From the NCBI GenBank assembly GCA_949128115.1, contig OX421966.1, positions 70,101,774-70,165,773 on the forward strand: a stretch of DNA of 64,000 bases, read 5' to 3'. Shown one piece after another: positions 21,313 to 33,300 of this stretch. This stretch comes from Anaspis maculata (taxonomy: Eukaryota; Arthropoda; Insecta; Coleoptera; Scraptiidae). The notes under the pieces are model-generated. The model worked only from the letters and a program-made list of their open reading frames with translations, did no database searches and was not told the DNA's origin. Position 1 is the stretch's first letter; each line of letters starts with the position of its first letter. The position numbers were made by a program, and so were the translations under genes.

Positions 21313-24300
21313 CTGAAAACATGAAAATAAAATGTATTCAGGATTGATTAAGTTGAAAAAGGAATCAGATAACTCAGACCAGGAACCAAAAAGTTGCAAT
21401 TGAAAAACTGTATCAGTTCGTTGAAGCTGTCCCACGTAGGGATAGATAAGCAACTTTTCTGTTTCTAGTTTGATTTGTATGGAATTTGCTTTGTTGCAGT
21501 CGCCAAGAGCTCTTCCGCACACCTAGCTTGGTGGATGTGTCGAGAAACAAAGAAATTGAGCATGGAACGGTTGCGACTGCCCCATTGGAGAAAAACGCGC
21601 AATTTGTTTGTTTCTCGTCAGACTTTCATCCAATTTGTTTTTGGCTAACTGAGTAACTGAACAATCCTGCGAAATTAACCAGTTTATATGAATTAGGAAT
21701 TCAAAAACAGAACAAAATCATAACGGCGAAACCAGCTGATACAATGTTGACAATCAGAACAATGGTTCTTCTCAATTTCTGAAGATTTCTTGAAGATTAC
21801 TTGAAATTTACAAAGATCTCAGGAGATTTTCACAAGATTTCTCGGGATTCCTAAAGAATTCACAGGATTCTTCTGGGAATTTCCATGAGACTTCAGTTAA
21901 TTTCTGAAGATTTCTAGAGATTTCTCGGAATCGGTGATCGCTACGAGATCCTTTTCCTACGAGATCCTACGGGATTTCCAAAAATATGCTCGGAATTTAT
22001 GGTAATTTCTACGACAATTCTAGGAATTTCTGAAAACTTTTGGATATTGCCAATAATTTTTGAGGATTTTTTTTTATATTTCCAGGGTTTCTATGGATTC
22101 CCGAAAGGTTTAAGATTTCTTAGAGATTTCTGAAAATTTATAAAAATTTGGATGGTATTTCCAGAGTTTGAAGTTTGTTCTAGAGTTTGTTCTCCTCTTC
22201 TTCTTCTCTTCTCCTCCTTATCGGCTTATTCAACGCCATAGAAGCTATTTGCGTTTATTTGATTTGGTATACATCTGGAAAAACCTTAATAACCGCAAAA
22301 TGTCGACAGTACAAAACACCAAGACATGACTAGGAATCGAACCTAGGACCAACCGTACCACAGGCTGATGCACGACCACCTGTGCTACGGGGCCGTCGAA
22401 AATATGGATGATATTTCCAGAGTACTGAACAGTTTTGGAGATTTATGGAAAATTTCGAGGGATTTCTGAAAATTTTGCGGACTTTCTGAATTATTACCAA
22501 AATTTTTGATGATCCCTGTGAGAATTTCTCAAGATCTTTCAAGATTTCTACGTGATCATTAGGGTTCCCAAGGATTCTTTTGAGATTCCTAGGGACTTGA
22601 TAATATTTATACTGGGTTTCCAGGGATTTCTAAGCATTTTTGAGAATATCTAGTGGGTTCTGAGATTGGACATGTGATTTCTATTGCTTTCTTGATTTCT
22701 ACGGGTTGAGATTGAAGATTGGTATGGAGTTTCTACGGCTTTGAAGATATTCACAGGATTTCGAAGATTCCTGAGAATTTCCAGGTTCTTACGATTTATA
22801 CAGGAGTCCTAAGATTTGTATTGAATTTCTAGTCATTTCTGAAATGTTTCGTGAGAATTTGAAGGATTTATGAAGATTTCTACAGGATTGACAGGAATTT
22901 CTGATGATCCCTAAGGATTTCTAAAGATCTTTACAGGATTCTTGAAAAAATCGATAGCATTTCCAAAGACTTTTTACAAGATTTTAAGGGGCTTCTAGAG
23001 ATCCCTACAAGATTTTTGGAGATTTTCGAAAGTATCTAGGGCTTTCTAAAGATTTGTATGGGATTATGGATTTCCAAAGATTTCCTGGAGAATTAGAGAG
23101 AGTTATATAGATTTCCACGGGATTCCTGAAGATTCATATGAAATTCCTGTAGTCTTCCAATGATTCCTTAGAGTTTCTATACATTTTCAGCGATTTTCAC
23201 GGGATTTCCAGAGATTTGCAAGAATTTTCACTAGATTTTGTGAGAATCTTGAGATTTTTGGGGACTCTCAAAAATTTCCATGGATTTTTCATTATTTTAA
23301 CGGAATTTCTAGGAATTGATGGAGACTTCCATGAAGTTTCTAGGGATTACTTGAGATTTCTACAAGATTTTTGGAAAAGTTTTGGGGGCTTCTGAAGATG
23401 CTACGTCGAGATTTCTGAAAATATTTTCGATTCTTGAGGATTATTGTGAAAATTTCTTGGCATTCCTCGAAAATTCTACGGGTACTCTGGGGTTTCTAAA
23501 GATTTGTTTGGAATTCTCCGGAATTTCTGAATATTTTCACGAAATTTCTTGAGATTTCTGAATATTTCTACGGATTTTTCAAGAATTCATAAAGATTTTG
23601 ACAATTTATTGTTTCGGATTTCTGAAGATTTTTTTTTGAGATTTCTGAAAATTCATAAGGCTCTCTAAAGACTACAACAAGATCCCTAGAGATTTCTGGA
23701 GACTAGAAACTTCTTGAAGGCCCAGGATTTCTGGAGAATCTCTAGGGATTCACAGAGATTTGTATGAGATTTTTAGGGATCCTTGAAGAATTTCTGAGGA
23801 TTTCTGAGAATGTATACGGGGTTCCTGATTTTATATCTAGAGATTTCTTTGAGATCTCCAACAATTTGCAGGGAGTCTTCAGGGATTCCCAGAGATTTGT
23901 ATGAGATTTGTGATTTGTAGGAATCTCTACGAGTTTTTCTGGAAAAAAAATTCTGAAGATTACCAACGATTACAAGAATCCCTCAAGACATTCAATGATG
24001 ACTTTTTCAAGAATTCGAGCGATTTCCAAAAATCTCTACGGAACTTTTATGGACTCCTCAAGATTTTTACGAGATTTCTGAGCATTTCTGAAGATTTGTA
24101 TGAAATTTCCAGGATTTTTGAGAAGTCCCAAAGATTTATACAAAATTCATCGAGCCGAGTCGAGCGTTCTGGAGATTTCTGAAAACTTCCAGATATTCTA
24201 CAAGATTTCTAAAAATCTACATGGGATTTCCATGGAATTCTCAATATTCCTTCACAAGATTCTAAGCGACTTCCAGAGATCCCTTTGAGAATTTCTAGAG

Positions 24301-27300
24301 ATATTCAGGCATTTCCGAATATTTATACCGGGTTTTCAGAGATTTCCAAGGATTTTTGAGAATTTCTAGTGAGTTCTGGGATTGAACATGATTGTACATG
24401 TGATTTCTATTGCTTTCCAAATTTTCACAGGTAGAGATTGAAGATTATATGGGGTCTCTACGACTTTGAAGATTTCTACAGGATTCTCAAGATTTCTGAT
24501 AATTTCTAATTTCTTACAATTCATACAGGATTCCTAAGGATTCCCGGAAATTTGTATTAAAAATCTAGGCACTTCTGGAGGATTCCATGAGAATTGGAAG
24601 TATTCTTGTAGATTTCTACAGGATTGATTTAAATATCTGATGATCCCTCAAGATTTCTGAGGAGTTCTTAGAATCTTTACTGGATTCTTGAAAATATCGA
24701 TAAAATTTGTAAGGACTTTCTACAAGATTTGAAATGACTTCTAGAGATTCCTACGAAATTTATGAGGATTTTCTAGAGTATCTGGTGCTTTTTAAAGATT
24801 CGTATGGGATTTGATGGATTTCCAAAGATTTCCTCGAGAATTATATAGAAAGTTATATAGATTTCCACGGGATTCCTGAAGATTCATATTAAATTTCTGA
24901 AGTCTTCTAATGATTCCTGGGAGTTTCTATAGGTTTTTAGCGATTTCCACGGGATCTCCAGAGATTTGCAAGAATTTTTACTAGATTTTGTGAGGATTTT
25001 CAGAGATTTTTGGAGACTTCCAAAAATTTCCATAAACTCCTTATTCATTCAACGGAATTTCTAGGAATTGGTGGAGACCTCCATGAAGTTTCTAGGGACT
25101 ATTTGAGATTTCTACAAGATTTTTGAGAAAGTTTCAGAGGCTTCTGAAAATGCTACGTCGAGTGCCACGTCAGGATTTTTGGAAATATTTACGAGATTTT
25201 TGAGGATTCTTTTGAGAATTTCTGGAGAATTCTGCGGGATCTCCAGGGGTTTCTGAAGATTTGTTTGGAATTCTCCGGAATTTCTGAATATTTTCACAAA
25301 ATTCCTGAAGATTTCTGGATATTTCTACGGGTTTTGTAGGAATTTCTAGAGATTTTTACAATATTGTTTCGGATTTCTGGAGATTTTTTCATGAGATTTC
25401 TGAAAATTCATAAGGCTTCCGAAAGACTACAACAAGATCCCTAGAGATTTCTGGAAATTCTTCTCAGGTTTATTTAGACTTGATTCCAGCGGATTTCCCA
25501 GAATTTCTAGAAGTTTCTGAGAATCACTACGGGATTTCATGGGATCTCCAAAGATCTGGAATTTCTGAGGGTTTCTACGATAATTTTAGGATTTTCATGT
25601 GGTGCTTTTCTTGAGGAAACAGGACGAAATTAAACTTTTTTTTCCCATTATAGTCGTTTGATGCATTATACGACTATAAAAAAAAATTAATTTCGTCCTG
25701 TTTCCTCAAGAAAAGCGCCACAGTACGCGACATACATATACATCAGTAGAACAAAGAAACCTATCAAAATCAATCTAGGATTTTCTGAAGACTCATGAAG
25801 TTTACTGATACTAGGGACTTCTAAAAGACTCAGGATTTCTGGGAGATTTCTAGGGATTAACAGAGATTTGCATGAGATTTCTAGGGATTCCTGAAGAATT
25901 TCTGAGGATTTCTGAAGATGTCTCCGGAGTTTTTAATTTTATATCTAGATATTTCTCCCAGATCTCCAACAATTTGCAAGAGTTTTTAGGGATAGATAGA
26001 TAGATAGATAATTTATTTAACGTGTTACAGAAACCTCTGGACTTTCTACAAGATTTTAAGGAACTTCAATAGATTCTTACGAGATTTCTGAGGATTTTCG
26101 AGAGTTTTTAGGGCTTTCTAAAGACTTGTATGGGATTCGATGGATTTTCAAAGATTTCCACAAAAATTAGAAAGAGTTATATAGATTTTCACGGGATTCC
26201 TGAAAATTCAGATGAAATTTCCGAAGTCTTTCAATGATTCCTGAGAGCTTCTATAGATTTTCTGCGACTTTCACAGGATTTCCAGAGAATTGAAAGAATT
26301 TTTACTAGATTTTGTGAGGATTTTCAAAGATTTTTGGGGACCTTCAAAAATTTCCATGGATTTCTCATTATTTCAACGGAATTTCTAGGAATTGATGAAT
26401 ACTTCCATGAAGTTTCCAGGGATTACTTGAGATTTCAACAAGATTTTTGAGAAAGTTTCAGGGGCTCCTCAAGATACTAAGTCGGGATTTCTAACAATAT
26501 TTACGAGATTTTTGAGGATTCTTGTGAGAATTTTTTGGTATTTTTGAGGAATCTTTTGAGAATTTCTTGGGATTTCTGGAGAATTTCACGGGATCTCTAG
26601 GGGTTTCTGTAGATTTGTTTGGAATTCTCCGGAATTCCTGGATATTTTCACGAGATTTCTGAAGATTTCTGAATATTTCTACGGATTTTGTAGGAATTTC
26701 TAGAGATTTTGACAATATTGTTTCGGATTTTTGGAGATTTTTCCATGAGATTTCTGAAAATTCATAAGGCTCTCGAAAGACTACAACAAGATCCCTAGAG
26801 ATTTGTGAAAATTCTTACAGGTTTATTTGAACTTGATTTCAGCGGATTCCCAAGAATTTCTAGAAGTTTCTGAGGATCACCACGGGATTTCGAGAGATCT
26901 CCAAAGATCTGGAATCTCTGAGGGGTTTTACGATGATTCTAGGATTTTCTGTGGACTCCTGAATTGAACTGATGATTTTCAAGTATTTTTTGATATTAGT
27001 ACGGTTTCTAGTGACTTTAAAGAAGCTCAGGATTTCTGGGGGATCTGTAGGGATTCACAGAGATTTGTATGAGATTTTTAGGGACTCCTGAAGAATTTCT
27101 CAGGATTCTGGATATGTCTACGGGGTTTCTGATTTTATATCTGGAGATTACTTCGAAATCTCCAACAATTTGCAAGAGTTCTTGAGGATTTCCAGAGATC
27201 TGTATGGGATTTGTGATTTGTAGGGATCTCTACGATATTTTTAAAGAAAAGATTTCGGAAGATTACCAACGATTACAAGAATCCCTCAAGACATTTAATA

Positions 27301-30300
27301 TTGGCTTTTTCAAGAATTTGAGCGATTTCCAGAAATCTTTACGAGACATTTACGGACTCCTCAAAATTTTTACGGGATTTCCAAGGACTCCCGAAGGTTT
27401 GTATTAAATTTCTAGGATTTTTTGGGATTTTCAAAGATTTCTACAAGATAAGTCGAGCCGAGTCGAGCGTTGTGGAGATTTCTAAGGATTTCTGAGAACT
27501 TCCAAAAATTCTGCAGCATTTCTAAAAATTTGCATTGAATTTTTATGGAATCCTAAATATTTCTCCACACGATTTTTAGCGAATTCCAGAGATCCCTTCG
27601 AGAATTTCTAGAGATCCTTCAAGATTTCTGCGAGATCATTAGGGTTCTTAGAGATTCCTCTGAGATTTCTAGGGATTTCTGAATATTTATACCGGGTTTC
27701 CGGAGATTTCTGAAGATTTTTGAGAGTTTCCAGTGAGTTCTGGGATTGAATATGATTGTATATCCCATACCCTTTCTATTTTCAGTAGAGTGACTTTTTG
27801 GAGCAAAAATAAAGTAACAAGCTGGACCGCTGGGAGAATACGGCTGATGGCCGCTGATAGTTTCGTTCCAAAATTTTTCAGGTGCCATCAGTCGTAGCCG
27901 TAGCCCCCCAGCTTGTCACTTTATTTTTGCTCCAAAAAGTCTATTCTACTGAAAATAGAAAGTGTATGGGATATATATGTGATTTCTATTGCTATCCCGG
28001 TTTCTATGGGTTGCGATTGAAAATTAGTATGGAGTTTCTACGGCTTTGAAGATTTCTACAAGATTTTGAAGATTTCTGAGAATTTCCAGGTTCTCACGAT
28101 TTATATGAAATTTCTAAGGATTCCCAGAGATTTGTTTAGAATTCCTAGACATTTTTGAAGGGTTTCATGGGAATGTGAAGGATTCTTGAAGATTTTTTAC
28201 AGGATTGGTAGGAATTTCTGATGATTTCTAAAGATTTCTGGGGAGTCCTAAAGATCTTAACAAGATCACAGGACTCTTGAGAATATCGATCAAATTTCTA
28301 AGGACTTCCCACAAAATTTCAAGGGACTTCTCGAGATTCCCACGGTATTTTTGAGGATTCTCGTATCTAGGGCTTTCTGAAGATTTGTATGGAATTCGAT
28401 GGATTTTCAAAGATTTTCTCGAGAACTAGAGAGTGATATAGATTTCCACGAAATTCCTGAAGGTTCATATGGAGTTTCTGAAGTCTTTTTAATGATTTCT
28501 CAGAGTCTCTATAGATTTCCTGTGATTTTTACAAGATTTTCAGAGATTTTCAAGAATTTTCACTAGATTTTGTGAGTATTTTTAAAGATTTTCGGGGACT
28601 TTCAAAAATTTCCGTGGATTTCCCAATATTTCAACGGAATTTTCAGTAATTGATGGAAATTTCTATGAAGTTTCTAGGGATTACTCGAGATTTCTACAAT
28701 ATTTCTGGAAAAGTTTAAGGGACTTTTGAAGATTCTACGTCTATTTCTAGAAATATTTACGAGATTTCCCAGAATTGTGTGAGGATCTCTTTGGATTTTC
28801 GAGAAAATCTACAGGACCTCTAGGGGTTTTCTGAAGATTCGTTCGGAATTCTCAGGGATTTCTGAATTTTGTCACGAGATCTACGGATTTTGTAAGAATT
28901 TCCGGAGATTTCGGCAAGACTGTTTCAGATTTTTGAAGATTTTTTTTTCGAGATTTTTGAAAACTCACAAGGCTCCCGAAAGACTATAATAAAATTCCTA
29001 GAGATCTCTGGAAATTCTCACAGGATTGTTCAAACTTGATTTCTGCGGATTTCCAAAGTTTTCTGGAAGTTTCTGAGAATAACTACGAGATCTCTAGGCA
29101 TCTCCAAAGATCTGTATGGAATTTCTTAGGAATTCTACGATAAATCCAGGATTTTCTAAGGACTCCTGGAGTTAACCGATGATTTCCACGTGTTCTTGGA
29201 TATCTCTAGGATTTCTAGTAATTTCTGAAAGGCTCAAGATTTCTGTGGGATTTCTAGAGATTTGCAGAGATTTTTATGGGATTTTTAGGAATTTCTGAAG
29301 ATGTCTAGGGGGTTTCTAACTTTATATCAACGAGATTGCTGGAGCTTCCTGTGAGAATTTTTAGGGATCCCTTAAGATTTCTACGAGATTTCTGATAAGA
29401 TAAGATAAGATAAGATAAGATAAGATAAGATAAGATAAGATAAGATAAGATAAGATAAGATAAGATAAGATAAGATAAGATAAGATAAGATAAGATAAGA
29501 TAAGATAAGATATTTATTTTTCACAAAGATATACACGAATATAAACAAATATATGTATAGATTGCAAAATTGTCACATATTTCGGAAAAAAAACTACATT
29601 AAAATTATTATATACAAAGTTCATGCAATAGTCGAATAATACTGTTGTAGTGTGAATGTCTCGAGATCGACAAGGTAATCACGAAGCTGTTGTTTGTACT
29701 TTCTCAAATTTCTACATTCCTTGATTCCTTCTGGCAAACTATTAAATAATCTAATACAGGAATAAAAACTACTCTTCTCATACAGGGACAACTTATGGTA
29801 TGGATAATTATAAAAAATTGTTCTATTTTTTCTTACAGGTACTAAGTGTGAAAACAGTGATATATTCTTGAACATGAACAACAGTATTTCAAATATATAA
29901 AGGCCAGTGACAGTTAATATATTATTCTCTCTGAAAAGATTCGTGCAATCATGTCTTCGTGGGAGATTCAGAATAGTTCTCAACATTCTTTGCTGTACTC
30001 TACAAATCAATTGCACATATCTGTGGACTGACCCCAAAAAATTATTCCATATCTCAAAAGAGATTGGAAGTTGGCAAAATATACGTTTCTCAAAGTTTTA
30101 AAATCAACGTAATTTCTAATTATTCTGACGGAATAAATTACTTTACTGAGTTTATTACCCAATTTACCAACATGCGCCGTCCAGCTCAGGTTCCCGTCCA
30201 AAACCATCCCAAGAAATTCGGCACTCCCAGACAGCTTCACATCTGCGTCTAGCAAACGGATATAGCTAGGACCATCGAAAAATGACCTTTTTGTCTTGAA

Positions 30301-33300
30301 TAAAATACAATTAGTTTTAGCTTTGTTGATTACCAGTTTGTTACTGGAGAACCACTTTTGCATATCAGAAAGAAGCTGCTCAGCCTGCGCTGCCAGCTCA
30401 TCGAACGACTTACTTTTAAGCAGGACGTTTGTATCGTCTGCATAATTTACCAAACTCTGACCTTCACCCAACAAGCCGCAACCCAAATCATTTATGTAAA
30501 TCAAAAATAGTAATGGGCCAATAACACTACCCTGAGGAATGCCCATCGTCACAGCACGGCACTCCGACTTGAAAGTTACGTTACCTCTTATCAGCGCCAC
30601 CCTCTGTGAGCGATTTGTCAGATAAGATTGTATCCACGACAGTGCCCTTCCCCTCACACCATATCTCTCGAGTTTTGTGTACAAAAGGTCGTAATCCAAA
30701 CAGTCATAGGCTTTTGACAGATCAACAAAAATTCCCAGTGTCAACTCACCGGTCTCAAAACCCGACAAAACTTTCCGTGTGAAGTCATGCACTGCCGTTT
30801 CAACAGATCTACCCTTCAAGTACCCATGTTGGGAGGAGCTGAAAAGGCCATAGTGCTGAAAAAAATCGGCAATCCTCCTGCTCATTGCTGCTTCAAAAAC
30901 TTTTGAAAAGGAAGGCAAAATACTGATGGGTCGATAATTTGCCATAAAAGTTGGGTCTCCCTTCTTATGCAATGGTTCAACTACAGCTACCTTCCAAAGG
31001 GTCTGGAAAGATGCCGAACTTCAAGGAATTATTAACAATAAAAGTGATTGGCTGGCACAATTCAAGCACACAGAACTTCAAAATGCTGGTCAGTATTCCA
31101 TCCCATCCACTGCTCATTTTGCTTTTCAGATTTCTCATAATGTCCGCAATCTCTAAAACATCAAAAGGTTTAACAAACATAAAATAAATATTACTTTTTA
31201 TATTGCACTTATAGGTACTATCACATTCAATATTTTTTGACTAGATTAGGAGCAGCTTCTATCAAGAATGCATTGAAATCTCTGGCAATCGTCGAAGGGT
31301 CACCTTTCATAAGAGTTTCCTTCTTTTTCGTTTTTCCTCTTATGTCATTAACAACCTGCCACAGTGCCTTGTTTTTATTATCTGACTTATCTATGGAATT
31401 CGAGTATTGCTCTTTTTTATGTTCCACAAGTAAAATGTTGTATTCATTTCTTACCTCATTATATCGACTTACAAATCTAATATCACAGTTTTTTAATGTA
31501 TATAATATATCCAACCTATTTTTGCAGTTTTTAATTTCATCACAGTTGTATAATAGTTTTGTACCCTTAGTTTTAACAAATTTTTGAGGGGAACATTCAT
31601 TGAAAAGTGGCATGAAAACATTCTGAGTGTTTCTGAGATTTTTTGGGCAGTTTTGAGGTTTCTACAGGATTTCTGAACATTTGTATAGGATATCTAGGGA
31701 TGTCCGGAGGTTTCCATTGTGGTATTCCCCCTTTGTTTTATTAGTACGTTGGTACCTGAAGTAGGTACTGTCGTTGACGTTCGTAGCGTTTGCCGGTGGG
31801 AGAGGGAGATGGCGCTGCGCTAGGCAAGCCGGCCGAGTCACGGGCAGAAGAGAAGAGAATCAGCTGTGGTGAAGAACACGTGATTTTAAGTGGTCCGGTG
31901 TGTGTCGTTTTTTCGTATTTAAGGTTAGTTTTTCACTTATTATTGTATCGTTATTTTGGCTTCCATCCACTCACCAAATCATGCATTTCGATACCTATTT
32001 TGTCCGCGAAATTATTGTACATAACCCGAAATTCTTTGTTCTCTTTGTTATCAACGGGCTTGCATAACCCGCAGTTTTTCCTTTTTGAAATCAAGGTGCT
32101 TCGCACTGCTTTGAATTTTGTGTAATTTATCTACTCCCAAGTGATCTGATTATTGACGGCGAAGGCCGTAATTTAGTGGGTGTGCTTTTTGCGTACTCGT
32201 GGCCTCAAGGCCTGCGAACTGCGCTGCGCGCGTACTTCGAGGTTTCATTAATTGTTTCTTTCCACAAGTTACGTCACAAACAGTAAGACGACAAAAAGAA
32301 ACTTCACTACGCCAAAATCAGCCGCTAAGTAGAGAACAGTAATTTTCATGATTCATTCACATTTCATTGTTCATTGTCAGGTTATCCCTGAAAGTAAACG
32401 GAGGAAAGAAGACTTGCACGCTTCTCCGTGTCTTTGGGGGGGGAGCCCACCTACTTGTGTGAATCTGCCTTGTTGAGTCTACTAACATTTTATTATTTGG
32501 GGGGAATTATGTAATCTCTTTTGCAAAATGTTTAACGTGATCCCTTGTTGTTCCTACTTATGATGCGATTCGGTAAAGGATGGCATTCTGTAGATACGCT
32601 GTTATTTAAAAGAAATCCTGTCGGCTATTGGTTTGCCTAGTGTAACGGAGCATTTGTGGAATGTTGTTTTTGTTGGGAATCGCCACATCAGTTTCCCATC
32701 CTTTTGCCGCTGCTTCAGACTCGGGTTTGTTTCTTTTTACTGCCCTGATTCGACAGGGATATTTATTTATAAACATATTCGGTAGTATCACGGAATCTCA
32801 CCAGGAATGTGTACGCTGAATGTTGGAACTCGAATGAAGTATGAAAGTGTTCAATGATTGTGGTTACAATTCGCATTCCTCGATAATACCGACAATGTCA
32901 ATTCACAAGCTCAACTGTAAATGTCACTTATCTTGCATTTAACAAAAATAAGTGTTTACCTTCGGTAACGGATGTAAACACACTCAATTTTGAAAGGAGT
33001 GCTTTCACTTCTTTTGCTTTTACCCCGCTCTGATCAGTACCTTGGACGGACTGTCCGGCCCTCTCACCGGCAGGCAACTGAGTGAGTTGATCCCACGTGT
33101 GTACTCCATCGAAAATAGGCTTCATGAGAATTCCTTGTCCATCCCATCAGGATATCATTAAAGTACATCTGACTCCAAATTTACCTCTTCGATTCACGTT
33201 GGGGTTTCAATTCCAATTAAGTCGGCGACGAAGAGTGGGCCACAGGTTGGCTCGAGTCGTCGCACCCTTGCCTGTACTGTTTACTAACCATTCTTCTGTT

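Larger units (their letters stand above)
21775..29393. repeat. Degenerate GATTTCT-type array, ~10-11 bp period, in SP1 intron 3 (plus orientation)
   Basis: About 7.6 kb made of variants such as GATTTCTGAA, GATTTCTACGG and GAATTTCTAGG. Cutting 23,746-23,815 at each T-rich word gives pieces of about 9-11 bp. Longer segments recur: the landmark GTGATTTCTATTGCTT lies near 22,673, 24,400 and 27,978, and a GCTACGTCGAG-like word near 23,399 and 25,152 (weaker forms near 26,473 and 28,735). This points to roughly 1.3-2.3 kb higher-order units. The array is interrupted by a SINE, two MITEs and a short LINE-tail scrap. All open frames within it are incidental. Confidence 0.85.

Noticed and set aside
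22333..22397. tRNA gene on the minus strand
   Set aside because: A and B boxes are good, but the region does not fold into a clean tRNA with paired acceptor stem and continues into a SINE body and tail.
23742..28410. Open frames in the GATTTCT array (for example 23,901-24,182, 26,491-26,715)
   Set aside because: Ser/Lys/Asn/Phe-rich translations are forced by the repeat words, and the same pattern appears on both strands and in inverted copies.
29394..29511. Telomere-like repeat
   Set aside because: The unit is TTATC, not the insect TTAGG, and it directly follows a LINE 3' end.
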